The notes: generated by a model not told the origin, from the letters alone. 29,051 nt of DNA from an uncultured Bacteroidales bacterium (GCA_905234775.1 CAJOJC010000006.1:1-29051), one strand, 5' to 3'; positions 7,879 to 15,902 are shown, counted from the first letter of the stretch. Translations and numbers: made by a program.

Positions 7879-8847
7879 GTGCCCAAATTGAAGTTTTCGG
7901 TAAAAATAATTGTTCTTGCGTGTGCGCTCGCATTCTGCGCACCCGCGGGAGCGTGGGCACAATCCGCTGATTCTCTGCTTTTTGAAGAGTCTCCGTTCGA
8001 CGTTATGCCGGAGGGGCCTTCGTCGCCTCTTTCTGCTGCTAGTCTTCGAGAGAGCGTAGAGATACTCTGCGATCCCATTTTTGCGGGGCGCGGTACCGGA
8101 ACAGACGGCGCTCGCTACGCTGCAGGCTGGATACGCGACATGTTCGAAAACGCCGGCCTAAGACCTTACGAGGAAAACTGGTATCACGAATTCCCGGTCA
8201 GGGGCTCCAAGGGGCGTAATGTAGTGGGCTTCCTTCCCGGAAAAACGGGGAAGTGGATAGTAGTTGGAGCGTATTATGATGGTCTCGGAGTTATTTCCGG
8301 AAAGACCTACCCCGGCGCGGACTCCAACGCGTCCGGCGTAGCGGCGCTGATCGCGCTGGCGCATTCAGTCCGTCGCGATTGCCGCGACGGAATTATCTTC
8401 GTCGCCTTCGACGCGCGCAGCCGCGACTACGCCGGAGCGCGCCATCTCCTCGCCGAACTCAAATCCAACGGAATAACTCCCAGCCTAATGATCAGCCTCG
8501 ATATCCTAGGCAGTACCCTCGCTCCGGTAGGGAAGCGCAATCCCCGCTCCCTGATGGCTCTGGGCGGAAAGCCATGGGCTCAGTCGCTGCGCAAATGCGC
8601 CGCGATAGGTCAGCTGGATCTTTATTTCGACTACTACAAGAGCGAAAACTTTACGAATCTATTCTATAACAAGATAGGCGAACAGACCGTGTTCATGAAG
8701 GCCGGAATCCCCGCCGTGGTCTTCACTTCCGGTATTACCATGAACACCAACCACGAAACCGACACCCCCGAAACCCTCGACTACGAGTCCCTCCGCGCCC
8801 GCGTGCTTAGTATCTCCCGCTGGCTTAATATTGTCGCATCAAAATGA
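7879..8847 (+). CDS. M28-family peptidase homologue with a degraded zinc site
   Basis: I choose the GTG at 7879: it lies about 20 bases after a promoter start and directly begins a signal peptide (VPKLKFSVKIIVLACALAFC). The longer frame from 7747 would overlap the TPR gene's signal sequence and precede the promoter. The 322-residue product follows the M28 aminopeptidase layout (GRGTGTDG, WIVVGAYYD, GADSNASG, FVAFDARS, SLDILGS, NHETDTPETLDY). Compared with the usual motifs GAHYD, GADDNASG and F-x-G-E-E, the first zinc His is Tyr132, the bridging Asp is Ser149, and the Glu-Glu pair is Arg180-Ser181. Only the late Asp208 and His292 remain. It is therefore probably not an active zinc peptidase and may be a binding or scaffold protein. 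It overlaps the next gene by 4 bases. Confidence 0.8.
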   Translation: MPKLKFSVKIIVLACALAFCAPAGAWAQSADSLLFEESPFDVMPEGPSSPLSAASLRESVEILCDPIFAGRGTGTDGARYAAGWIRDMFENAGLRPYEENWYHEFPVRGSKGRNVVGFLPGKTGKWIVVGAYYDGLGVISGKTYPGADSNASGVAALIALAHSVRRDCRDGIIFVAFDARSRDYAGARHLLAELKSNGITPSLMISLDILGSTLAPVGKRNPRSLMALGGKPWAQSLRKCAAIGQLDLYFDYYKSENFTNLFYNKIGEQTVFMKAGIPAVVFTSGITMNTNHETDTPETLDYESLRARVLSISRWLNIVASK

Positions 8848-9335
8848 AAGACGGAATGATTCAGATGGCTATGGAGGGAATCCACGCAGGGTTTCCCTCG
8901 CCGGCGCAGGATTATATGACGGGTGTCATCGACCTGAATAAGGAGTTGGTGAAGCACCCGGAATCGACTTTCTACGGTAGGGTAGTAGGAGATTCTATGA
9001 TCGATGCGGGAATCTGCGAAGGGGATGTCCTGGTAATAGATAAGTCTCTGGAGCCCTCCGAGGGCGATATGTGTGTCTGTTTTGTCGACGGCGAATTCGC
9101 GTTGAAGTTCGTATCGTTCCACGAACCGGGCGCTGGCTCTGCTGCTGGCGCCGCGTCACGCTCTCGCACCGCCGTTCGCGAAATCCGCAAAGCTCCCGTC
9201 TCCTACAACATTCTGGACCGCCGCGACATCTGGCTCCTTCCCGCCAACCCCAAGTACAAGCCCATCCACATCCAGGAAGGCAACGACTTCTCCATCTGGG
9301 GAGTCGTCACCTACGTCATCCACAAAACGAAATAG
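8844..9335 (+). CDS. UmuD-like S24 peptidase-fold protein, without an adjacent umuC
   Basis: The 163-residue protein matches UmuD: an N-terminal cleavage region with H-A-G-F-P-S-P (Ala15-Gly16 is the likely cut site), then the catalytic Ser51 in V-G-D-S-M and Lys88 in 'DGEFALKF'. UmuD cuts itself when stimulated by RecA filaments after DNA damage and then serves as a subunit of DNA polymerase V. This copy has an insertion of about 30 residues rich in Gly/Ala/Ser/Arg (~95-120) before the usual 'WLLPANPKYKPI' strand. umuC normally follows umuD; here a convergent transporter gene lies 253 bases away instead. Its ATG overlaps the stop of the M28-like gene (ATGA), so translation is coupled to an apparently inactive peptidase. 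Confidence 0.85.
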   Translation: MKDGMIQMAMEGIHAGFPSPAQDYMTGVIDLNKELVKHPESTFYGRVVGDSMIDAGICEGDVLVIDKSLEPSEGDMCVCFVDGEFALKFVSFHEPGAGSAAGAASRSRTAVREIRKAPVSYNILDRRDIWLLPANPKYKPIHIQEGNDFSIWGVVTYVIHKTK

Positions 9336-9348
9336 GTTTCCGACAAGG

Positions 9349-9474
9349 TGAAGCCAGACGATGTGCCCCACAACATGCTGTGGCAGACTAGGTCTGGCTT
9401 CATACCCCGATTTCGGCCTGTGAAGCCAGACTGCCTGCCTCACACGGGCTTCTGATGGGGGTGGGCTGGCTTCA
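9349..9474. repeat. Two tandem 54-bp inverted-repeat units
   Basis: Unit 1 (9349-9402) begins TGAAGCCAGAC and ends GTCTGGCTTCA, a perfect 11-bp inverted repeat, with an inner GCCCCACA/TGTGGC palindrome. Unit 2 (9421-9474) begins with the same TGAAGCCAGAC and ends TGGCTTCA. Both units are exactly 54 bp, with an 18-bp spacer. They fill the gap between two convergent genes, where they could act as a bidirectional terminator or be a REPIN-like dispersed repeat. The rest of this gap (9475-9588) shows nothing I can name. Confidence 0.75.
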
Positions 9475-9588
9475 TCTTGGCGAAAATTGTTCGGAAATCG
9501 CCTGGAGAGGAAGGGAAGATGCAAGATTGGGGTCGGGCAAGACGGAAAAAGGGCCGAGGAGTCCCGCTGAGAGAGTGGGTGATACGGG

Positions 9589-10806
9589 TTATTTCGGGGT
9601 GCGGCGGGAGCGGAGGTCGGCGGTGGCGGTGAAGAAGACGTCGGCGCTGGAGTTCAGCGCGGTCTCCACGGAGTCCTGGATCACGCCGATGATGAAGCCG
9701 ACCGCCACCGCCTGCATCGCGACATCGTTCCCGATTCCGAGGAAGGAACAGGCGAGGGGAATCAGCAAGAGGGAACCGCCGGCCACACCGGAGGTCCCAC
9801 AGGCTGCGAGGGTGGTGATCACGCACAGCAGGAGAGCGGCGCCGAAGGTGACCTCCACGCCGATGGTGCCTGCGACAGCCAGCGCCATCACCGTGATGGT
9901 CACAGCCGCGCCGTTCATATTGATGGTTGCCCCAAGCGGTATGCTCACTGCGTAGAAATCCTCATCGAGGCCGAGTTTCTTGCACAGGGCCATGTTGATG
10001 GGGATGTTCGCTGCGGATGAGCGGGTGAAGAATGCGTTGAGGCCGCTTTCGGCAAGACATTTCCAAAGTAGCGGATAGGGATTGCGACCGGTCACGATGA
10101 ACGACCACAAAGGATTCAGCAAAACCGCGTTGCACAGCATACATCCTACCAGCAACAGAACCAGTTTGCCGTAAGTAGTGAAGATTTCCAGCCCGCTCTG
10201 TGCGACAGCCGAATAGACCAGGCCCAGAATTCCGAACGGGGCGAACTGGATTATCCATTTAACTACGACCGTGATCACATCTGCGAAATCGCTGACAACC
10301 TGCACGGTCGCAGGAGAGGCAAGAAGCTTTAGTCCTACCCCAAATAGAATGGCCCAGAAGAGTATTCCTATATAATTGGCATTGACCAGAGAGGCTACTG
10401 GATTCGCAACCATATTGGTAAGGAGGTTGGTGAAAATATCACCCAGCGCTCCCGGAGCGGAACCTGCTGCACTCTGCTGCAACTGGAGCGTCACGGGGAA
10501 GAGTTTGCTTCCCGCCACTGCGACCAGGGCGGCGGCGAGCGTGCTCAGAAGGTACAGCGCAATCACGGTGCGGAACCGGGCACCCAGGCCGCCGCCCGCC
10601 CTCGCGATCGAAGCCATCACCAACACGAAAACAAGTATCGGAGCAATTGCCTTCAACGAACTCACGAACACCGTCCCGAGCACTCCCAGCCAAGTCCACG
10701 AAGGGGCCGAAAGCCCGAGAATAGCACCAATAATGAGACCTCCCAGAATTCGGAGGACAAGACTCATTTCGGACCATTTCCGAAGAGCTGCGCCTATCTT
10801 ACTCAT
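9589..10806 (-). CDS. sstT: Sodium:serine/threonine symporter SstT
   Basis: The 405-residue integral membrane protein aligns by eye along its whole length with E. coli SstT (about 414 residues). Shared blocks are 'LGTVFVSSLKAIAPILVFVLVMASIA', 'NYIGILFWAI', 'AFFTRSSAANIPINMALC', 'SIPLGATINMNGAAVTITV' (the N-M-x-G-A substrate/sodium motif), 'GTSGVAGGSLLLIPLAC' and 'VGFIIGVIQDSVETALNSS'. It belongs to the dicarboxylate/amino acid:cation symporter family and imports serine and threonine with Na+ at the inner membrane. Its start overlaps the end of the GH3 gene by 4 bases, so the two are one transcriptional unit although their functions seem unrelated. Confidence 0.95.
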   Translation of the reverse strand: MSKIGAALRKWSEMSLVLRILGGLIIGAILGLSAPSWTWLGVLGTVFVSSLKAIAPILVFVLVMASIARAGGGLGARFRTVIALYLLSTLAAALVAVAGSKLFPVTLQLQQSAAGSAPGALGDIFTNLLTNMVANPVASLVNANYIGILFWAILFGVGLKLLASPATVQVVSDFADVITVVVKWIIQFAPFGILGLVYSAVAQSGLEIFTTYGKLVLLLVGCMLCNAVLLNPLWSFIVTGRNPYPLLWKCLAESGLNAFFTRSSAANIPINMALCKKLGLDEDFYAVSIPLGATINMNGAAVTITVMALAVAGTIGVEVTFGAALLLCVITTLAACGTSGVAGGSLLLIPLACSFLGIGNDVAMQAVAVGFIIGVIQDSVETALNSSADVFFTATADLRSRRTPK

Positions 10807-12884
10807 AATTCAAAGGAAATGCACTGCAAATCTGCGGAGGAGCCGCCTACCAGGAGGTCCCAGGAGCCACGGATGGGAATCATGTCCTGAGCGTCAGGAG
10901 ACCAGTTCAGGAAGGTCTCGTCATTAAGGGTAAACGCGACTTCGACTGTCTCTCCGGCGGGGATAAGTACGCGCTGGAAGCCGCGGAGGCTCTTCAGCGG
11001 ACCGTCGGCGTCGTTAGGGCGACGGACATAGAGTTGGACGACCTCCTCGGCATCTATGGCGCCGGAGTTGGTGACGGGCACAATCAGTTTGCGGCCCTTC
11101 ACAAAGGCGGAACCGTAGTCGAAGGTGGTGTAACTCAGACCAAAGCCGAAGGGGAACAGCGGCTCGCCCTCGAAGTAACGGTAAGTGCGGCCCTTCATCG
11201 AATAGTCCTCAAAATCAGGGAGTTGCTCGACGTTCTTGTAGAAAGTTAAAGGAAGTTTTCCGGAAGGGGAGACCTCGCCAAGAAGCACGTCCGCGATGGC
11301 GTTTCCTCCCTCCTCGCCAGGATACCAGGCCTGCAGTATTGCGTCGCAACTCTCGGTCTCAGGCACGAGTCCCATCGCGGAGCCGGAGAAGTTCACAAAC
11401 ACCACCTTCTTGCCGGCGGCGTGGAGCGCGGCGAGCAGCGAACGCTGGACCTCGGGGAGTTCCAGCGAAGTGCGGTCGCCGCCCCTGAATCCGGGTACCT
11501 CGACCGGCATTTCTTCTCCCTCAAGTCTGGGGGAGATGCCTCCCGCGAATATTACCACGTCTATGCCCTCAAGCGCCTTGAGAACAGATGCCACGGGCGC
11601 GGCAGGGCCCACCAGCGGACAGCCTTCCAGAACGGGGATGCCGGGCAGGCGTTCGCGCAGAGCGTCGGCCAGGGTGACGGTGAGGTCGGGGATGGGGTTG
11701 TAGTTGCCCCACATCATCTCTCGATCGTCCGCATTCGGGCCGACGAGGGCCGCGCGAACGCCCGGCTTCAACGGCAGTACGCCATCCCTGTTTTGCAGAA
11801 GCACAAGAGTCTCCAGAGCCATCTTGCGGCTCAGAGCCAGGTGCTCAGGCCCTTCGACTATTTCGTCGGACAGGCCGTCCCAAGGCGCAGTGTTACCGTC
11901 AAGTTCTCCCAGACGAATGCGGGCGGCAAGCAGGCGCTCGAGGCTGCGGTCCACGTCCGTCTCGCTCAGCAGACCTTCCGCAACTGCCTCGGGAATATGC
12001 ACATACGAATCTCCGCACTCGAGGTCCGTGCCGGTGTGGATCGCTCCGGCCACAGCGTGCGCGGCATCGGGGGAGTAGCCGTGACGTCCCGGGACATAGA
12101 CATCAGAAATCGCCCAGCAGTCGGAAACCACGAGGCCTTTGTAGCCCCATTCACCGCGGAGTATAGTATTGATAAGGTAATCGTTCAAGCCGCAGGGAAC
12201 GCCGCGGAAACGGTTGTAGGCTATCATCACTTCGCTGACGCCCGCCTTCATCACAAGGTTCTTGAAAGCAGGGAGATAGGTCTCGCGAAGGTCGCGCTCG
12301 CTGACCTGGGCGTCGAAGGTGTGGCGACTCCATTCAGGTCCTGAATGCACTGCGAAATGCTTGGCGCAGGCGTGGGCTTTGAGTACCCGCGCGTCCGCCG
12401 GGCCCTGGAGACCGCGAACCACCGCCATACCGAGCTGCCCCGTCAGGAACGGGTCCTCGCCGTATGTCTCCATACCCCGGCCCCAGCGCGGGTCGCGGAA
12501 AATGTTGATGTTCGGCGTCCAGAAAGTCACGCCCTGATACCAGCCCGCCTCGCCCTGAGCGAGCGCCTGGCGGTTCTTCACGCGGCCTTCGTCGCTTACG
12601 GCCGTGAACACCTCGCCGACCAACTGAGTGTCGAACGAAGCGGCCATCGCTATCGGCATGGGGAATACCGTGGCCTTGCCGTTGCGCGCGACGCCGTGAA
12701 GCGCTTCGTTCCACCAGTTGTAGGCCGGAATGCCCAACTCGTCGATAGGAGATGATTGATGCGCCATCAGCGCGGTTTTCTGTTCTATGGTCATCTGTGC
12801 GACCAGTTCCTTTGCCCGCTGCTCGGGAGTGGGGGAGCAAGCAAGTGCCGCAAAGGCTAAAAGTGTCAGCGCTATTCTTTTCAT
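10803..12884 (-). CDS. Glycoside hydrolase family 3 lipoprotein, beta-xylosidase-like
   Basis: The 693-residue protein begins with a lipoprotein signal (MKRIALTLLAFAALA-C16). The GH3 barrel follows (about 20-330) with 'AYNWWNEALHGVARNG', 'NINIFRDPRWGRGMETYGEDP', 'KHFAVHSG' and the catalytic nucleophile Asp255 in 'GLVVSDCWAISD'. The second domain (about 350-560) includes 'PLKPGVRAALVGPNADD' and 'NFSGSAMGLVPE', and the C-terminal fibronectin-like domain (~590-693) includes 'GFQRVLIPAGE'. The N-W-W-N-E-A-L-H-G-V block is typical of the xylosidase/arabinosidase branch rather than classical beta-glucosidases. It should release sugars from the non-reducing ends of hemicellulose oligosaccharides, in the periplasm or at the outer membrane. 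It is first in a pair with sstT. There is no susCD pair nearby, so this is not a full utilisation locus. Confidence 0.93.
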   Translation of the reverse strand: MKRIALTLLAFAALACSPTPEQRAKELVAQMTIEQKTALMAHQSSPIDELGIPAYNWWNEALHGVARNGKATVFPMPIAMAASFDTQLVGEVFTAVSDEGRVKNRQALAQGEAGWYQGVTFWTPNINIFRDPRWGRGMETYGEDPFLTGQLGMAVVRGLQGPADARVLKAHACAKHFAVHSGPEWSRHTFDAQVSERDLRETYLPAFKNLVMKAGVSEVMIAYNRFRGVPCGLNDYLINTILRGEWGYKGLVVSDCWAISDVYVPGRHGYSPDAAHAVAGAIHTGTDLECGDSYVHIPEAVAEGLLSETDVDRSLERLLAARIRLGELDGNTAPWDGLSDEIVEGPEHLALSRKMALETLVLLQNRDGVLPLKPGVRAALVGPNADDREMMWGNYNPIPDLTVTLADALRERLPGIPVLEGCPLVGPAAPVASVLKALEGIDVVIFAGGISPRLEGEEMPVEVPGFRGGDRTSLELPEVQRSLLAALHAAGKKVVFVNFSGSAMGLVPETESCDAILQAWYPGEEGGNAIADVLLGEVSPSGKLPLTFYKNVEQLPDFEDYSMKGRTYRYFEGEPLFPFGFGLSYTTFDYGSAFVKGRKLIVPVTNSGAIDAEEVVQLYVRRPNDADGPLKSLRGFQRVLIPAGETVEVAFTLNDETFLNWSPDAQDMIPIRGSWDLLVGGSSADLQCISFEL

Positions 12885-12941
12885 AAGTGACTACAAGATA
12901 CCGATTAATTGCTATTTTTATATGCTGAAAAAAATATTTTT

Positions 12942-13721
12942 ATGAAAAAAATTCTTTTAGGCCTGGTTTTTCTCGCCTCCGCGTGCTGTCCGTTCCGCCC
13001 CTTCACTTTCGTGCAGATGACAGACCCTCAGATAGGTTTCGAACTTAGCGAAGAACGCACTGACACCATGTTCAAGGCCGCTGTGGCCGAGGTTAACGCC
13101 CTCGATCCGGAACTCGTTGTGATGACAGGCGATCTCGTGAACTGGGCCTATTCGGACAAGCAGGATTCCATCTATTTCGCCGGCCGTGCGCTGATCAAAG
13201 CCCCCGTCTATGAATTGCCGGGCAACCACGACATCCGCACGGGCGACCCTGCGAGCCGCGAGCGTTGGGCGAGGCTCCATGGCCCCACGCGCTTCTCCGT
13301 CCGAAAGAACGGCTGCGCCTTCATCGGCATCGACTCGAACTGCATCAAGAACGGCGAGACGGAGCTCGAGCAAGAGCAACTCGAATGGCTGACCAAGGAA
13401 CTGAAGGCCGCGAAAAGGGCACGCTACGTATTCGTGTTCATGCACTGCCCGGTCATCCGCCAGACGATAGACGAGCCGGAGGACTATTTCAACTTCTCCA
13501 TAGACCAGCGTGAGCAGTATATCTCGCTCTTCAAGCAGTACGGCGTGGATGCCGTGTTCGCCGGGCATACGCATATCGACTATCGCACGGAATACGAAGG
13601 CATCCGCTTCTATGCCGCCGGCCCCGTGGGCTTCGCCTTCGACCGCGACCGCTCGGGCTACAATGTGGTCACCGTGGGCAGGGAAGGCTTCGAGGTGAAG
13701 TACGTGGAAACAAAACTCTAG
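12942..13721 (+). CDS. Calcineurin-like metallophosphatase lipoprotein (CPPED1-like)
   Basis: I use the ATG at 12942 rather than 12909 because it directly precedes a lipoprotein signal (MKKILLGLVFLASA-C15). The 259-residue protein has every metallophosphoesterase motif: D28-P-Q30 in 'QMTDPQIGF', G-D64-L, G-N95-H-D, H168 in 'FMHCPV' and G-H-T-H (208-211). The D-P-Q in place of D-x-H is characteristic of the CPPED1/CSTP1-like branch, so it is not a lesion. It is a phosphoesterase of unknown substrate, probably anchored in a membrane. It is divergent from the GH3 gene across 57 AT-rich bases. Confidence 0.88.
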   Translation: MKKILLGLVFLASACCPFRPFTFVQMTDPQIGFELSEERTDTMFKAAVAEVNALDPELVVMTGDLVNWAYSDKQDSIYFAGRALIKAPVYELPGNHDIRTGDPASRERWARLHGPTRFSVRKNGCAFIGIDSNCIKNGETELEQEQLEWLTKELKAAKRARYVFVFMHCPVIRQTIDEPEDYFNFSIDQREQYISLFKQYGVDAVFAGHTHIDYRTEYEGIRFYAAGPVGFAFDRDRSGYNVVTVGREGFEVKYVETKL

Positions 13722-13725
13722 AATA

Positions 13726-13756
13726 TTGTTTATTTCGTAAACTATAATTATGTTTG
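13726..13756 (+). promoter_or_regulatory. Promoter (-33 TTG / -7 TATGTTTG)
   Basis: TTG at 13726-13728 and TATGTTTG at 13749-13756 are 20 bases apart. Transcription would start near 13763, about 30 bases upstream of the lipoprotein gene at 13795. Confidence 0.65.
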
Positions 13757-13794
13757 CATAAGGTTTAGACTATAAACTTTTAAATAACATAATT

Positions 13795-14778
13795 ATGAAA
13801 GCACTGCGAATTTTAACTGCTCTCGCCCTTGCGGCAGGGCTATTCGTTTCCTGTTTTGAAGAGAAAGATCAAGAACTCCTCACCCTGGACGAATTACTTG
13901 AGAAATCTAAGCAACTTAAGGGCAACACCTATGTGGTCCAGAAAAAAGGCGGCAAAGCGGAAACGCGTAGTTTCTCACAGGAATGGTCTATGTGGGAGCG
14001 AATGCCCATGACGGATCCCGAGACAGACGAGACGACACAGTATGTGACCCTCAGCCTGGAAGACGCGGACGCTGACGGCGGCACTAGGGGCGGCGCGTAT
14101 TTCTGCCTTCCTGAAGCAGTCATCGGTAAGGTCCAGAGTATGACGGAAGAGTTCTTCAAGGAGAATCCCTGGGCAAGCGTAATGGCCTTTACCTTCAAGG
14201 ATCCTGAGGCCGGACACACAGGCGGAGAGATTACTGCAAAGGCCGGAGGCGACGGAGAAGGAGCGATGTTCGGCAACATGAAACAGGATGGCAGCTGCAA
14301 GGTCCTCGTTCAGCAGGTCAGCGGAACCAAAGGCTACAGCGGCAACTATCAGGTGCTGTTCTATTTCGAATTCCACAATACCCTCTATACCTGGAATCAG
14401 GACACACTTGAATATGATGAAACTGACGACGGCGATTACATCATGTACGGCAATGCCATTGTCGAGGAATATTTCCCGCCGGTAAGGACTTTCACCCTCA
14501 AACCTCACGAGTTCTATCTCGGTTATGGCGGAGCCGGCCAGGTCCTCGAGGTGGAATACGAGCCCGCCAATGCGATATGGGACTGGGCAGACCTTGAGAT
14601 AGACAGCAACACGGAGACATTCAATTACTATCCTGCAACACATACAATAGCGATTAATACACTCGCCCCTCACGCCGATGCCCACGTACTCGGAGTTCAG
14701 GTGAAGTTCCGTCTGAAGAGCAATCACAATGTCTACGACTACGTGTATGTGAATCTAAACGAGTCGCCACGCAATTAA
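13795..14778 (+). CDS. Hypothetical lipoprotein
   Basis: The 327-residue protein has a lipoprotein signal peptide ending L-F-V-S-C20. The acidic residues straight after the Cys (C-F-E-E-K-D) fit the surface-export signal known for Bacteroidota lipoproteins. The body is rich in Asp, Glu, Tyr and Gly and looks like an all-beta extracellular protein. I recognise no domain. The C-terminal third ('KPHEFYLGYGGAGQVLEVEYEPANAIWDW') resembles a Bacteroidales Ig-like (BACON/Big-type) strand pattern, but that is a guess. It has its own promoter and stands alone. Confidence 0.8.
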   Translation: MKALRILTALALAAGLFVSCFEEKDQELLTLDELLEKSKQLKGNTYVVQKKGGKAETRSFSQEWSMWERMPMTDPETDETTQYVTLSLEDADADGGTRGGAYFCLPEAVIGKVQSMTEEFFKENPWASVMAFTFKDPEAGHTGGEITAKAGGDGEGAMFGNMKQDGSCKVLVQQVSGTKGYSGNYQVLFYFEFHNTLYTWNQDTLEYDETDDGDYIMYGNAIVEEYFPPVRTFTLKPHEFYLGYGGAGQVLEVEYEPANAIWDWADLEIDSNTETFNYYPATHTIAINTLAPHADAHVLGVQVKFRLKSNHNVYDYVYVNLNESPRN

Positions 14779-14790
14779 CACATAATTGTT

Positions 14791-14798
14791 TATCTTTG
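14791..14798 (+). promoter_or_regulatory. -7 promoter box very close to a start codon
   Basis: TATCTTTG fits TAnnTTTG. The proposed ATG at 14807 is only 9 bases after it, so the transcript would be leaderless or nearly so. No good -33 element is visible at the usual distance. Confidence 0.45.
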
Positions 14799-14806
14799 CC
14801 CCTGTT

Positions 14807-15397
14807 ATGGAAGAAAACTTTGACGCTCTCGAAGTGATTGCCCGTACCAGGGGCAAAGTTAATATGGACGACAAGCCCACGGGAAAATATCTGTTCCCCC
14901 TCTGGGGCTGGCTGACCGCATTCTTTTATCTGCTGGGCTTCATCTTTGTCCATTTTCTTCACTGGGAGTGGGGAATATGGATGTGGATAGGCATCCCGGT
15001 TATAGGCGTGCCGGTGATGATAGCTATCATCAAGAAAGACCATGAGCGCACGCATATGCGTACGAGGCGTTCGAAGCTCGTTCTTGATTACTGGGTTTTC
15101 GCCGCCTGCGCGATAGGAATCGGCGGGTTCACCTTCGGGTTCGCGGGAATCTATGAGATGATCGAGAATCCTGTCATCTGCATCCTGGTGGGAATGGGCG
15201 CGTTCATCACGGGAGAGGAAGTGCGTTTCAAGCCTATGACAGTCGGCGGCATCGCCGGCGCGTCGCTGGGACTCTGCTCGTTCCTTCTTCAGGGAGTTTT
15301 ATGGCCATGGCAGATGCTATGCGTGGTGATGACGGCCGTCGTGTCGCTGATCATCCCCGGATATCTTTTTGAGAATAGAGTAAAGGATGGAATTTAA
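14807..15397 (+). CDS. Hypothetical membrane protein paired with a winged-helix regulator
   Basis: The 196-residue protein starts at 14807. The frame's earlier start (14786) would lie before the -7 box. It has a ~30-residue cytoplasmic lead ending in T-G-K-Y-L-F-P-L-W-G-W, then about six hydrophobic segments in two groups separated by a basic loop (KKDHERTHMRTRRSK, ~75-90). I do not recognise a named family. Small multi-pass proteins of this build often sit next to PF13601-type winged-helix regulators in Bacteroidales, as here: the next gene begins 11 bases before this one ends. The pair may be a membrane-stress or envelope sensing unit, which is an inference from the arrangement only. Confidence 0.8.
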   Translation: MEENFDALEVIARTRGKVNMDDKPTGKYLFPLWGWLTAFFYLLGFIFVHFLHWEWGIWMWIGIPVIGVPVMIAIIKKDHERTHMRTRRSKLVLDYWVFAACAIGIGGFTFGFAGIYEMIENPVICILVGMGAFITGEEVRFKPMTVGGIAGASLGLCSFLLQGVLWPWQMLCVVMTAVVSLIIPGYLFENRVKDGI

Positions 15398-15677
15398 GGA
15401 CCTTGACCCGCTGATTCACAATGAGTTAAGGCTCAAAGTGATGGTCGCGCTGGATTCCCTGGACGACGCGGACTTCGTGTACCTGAAAGGACTCACGAAA
15501 GCCACGTCCGGGAATCTGTCCGTCCAACTCACGAACCTCGAACAAGCGGGATACATAAAGGTGTCCCGCAGCGGGGAAGGGCGCGGGTCGCACACTGTCT
15601 GCCGCATCACCCGCAAAGGGACCAAGGCGCTGGAAGATTACCAGCGAGCCCTTCTGGGGTATTTCTCGAAGAAATAA
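15387..15677 (+). CDS. Winged-helix DNA-binding transcriptional regulator (PF13601-like)
   Basis: The 96-residue protein consists of a single winged-helix domain. It shows N-E-L-R-L-K-V-M-V-A-L (helix 1), 'TSGNLSVQLTNLEQAGYIKV' (recognition helix) and a basic wing 'SGEGRGSHTVCRITRKGTKAL'. It resembles the short MarR/ArsR-like regulators of PF13601 that have no ligand domain. Its start overlaps the end of the membrane-protein gene by 11 bases, so the two are co-translated and the regulator probably controls this pair. It is the last core gene before the integrated element. Confidence 0.85.
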   Translation: MEFKDLDPLIHNELRLKVMVALDSLDDADFVYLKGLTKATSGNLSVQLTNLEQAGYIKVSRSGEGRGSHTVCRITRKGTKALEDYQRALLGYFSKK

Positions 15678-15750
15678 CTCTCACCACGGGATTTCGTCGC
15701 TTCGCTCCGACATCCCTGCCACGCTGCGCGGGGCTTTGCAAATCAGCATC

Positions 15751-15787
15751 AAAAAAGCGCAATCGAGTGAACTCGTTGCGCTTTTTT
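15751..15787. terminator. Bidirectional intrinsic terminator
   Basis: AAAAAAGCGCAA pairs perfectly with TTGCGCTTTTTT. An inner CGAGT/ACTCG extension follows after a one-base bulge, and a 2-base loop closes the hairpin. Runs of A and T on both sides make it work in either direction. It ends the membrane-protein/regulator unit. Just upstream (15688-15715) is a small palindromic stretch around GTCGCTTCGCTCCGAC, possibly another dispersed repeat. Confidence 0.8.
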
Positions 15788-15798
15788 GCTACAGTTTT

Positions 15799-15821
15799 GC
15801 GGTGAGTGAGGGATTCGAACC
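15799..15821 (-). other. tRNA 3'-end fragment, likely attachment site (left edge of element)
   Basis: The minus strand reads GGTTCGAATCCCTCACTCAC + CGC. This has the T-loop (TTCGAAT), a T-stem 3' strand CCCTC, an acceptor 3' strand ACTCACC and discriminator G, as in the 3' end of a serine-type tRNA. The sequence to its right does not complete the T-stem or the rest of a tRNA, so only the 3' end is present. Tyrosine recombinases often integrate into such ends and leave a duplicate at one edge. The integrase at 15959 begins 138 bases away. The intact tRNA would lie beyond the right end of this window. Assignment to serine is tentative. Confidence 0.6.
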
Positions 15822-15902
15822 TTAGTTTCGAATGGTTCCAAACGTCTAATAAAGTGGCTGATTTACAGCCTATTAAATGTAATACGATTTCTGGCGATTT
15901 AT

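Noticed and set aside
11421..12344. 307-residue plus-strand frame opposite the GH3 gene
   Set aside because: It is antisense to the GH3 gene and shows no domain, signal or start-site support.
10803..12884. Polysaccharide utilisation locus around the GH3 gene
   Set aside because: No susC/susD pair, other glycosidases or sugar-sensing regulator lie nearby. The only co-transcribed gene is the serine/threonine symporter.
12909..12941. Longer start for the metallophosphatase
   Set aside because: The added residues would bury the lipoprotein signal, which begins exactly at the ATG at 12942.
15799..15900. Complete tRNA gene on the minus strand
   Set aside because: Only the T-loop, half of the T-stem and the acceptor 3' strand are present. 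The adjoining bases do not form an anticodon or D arm.
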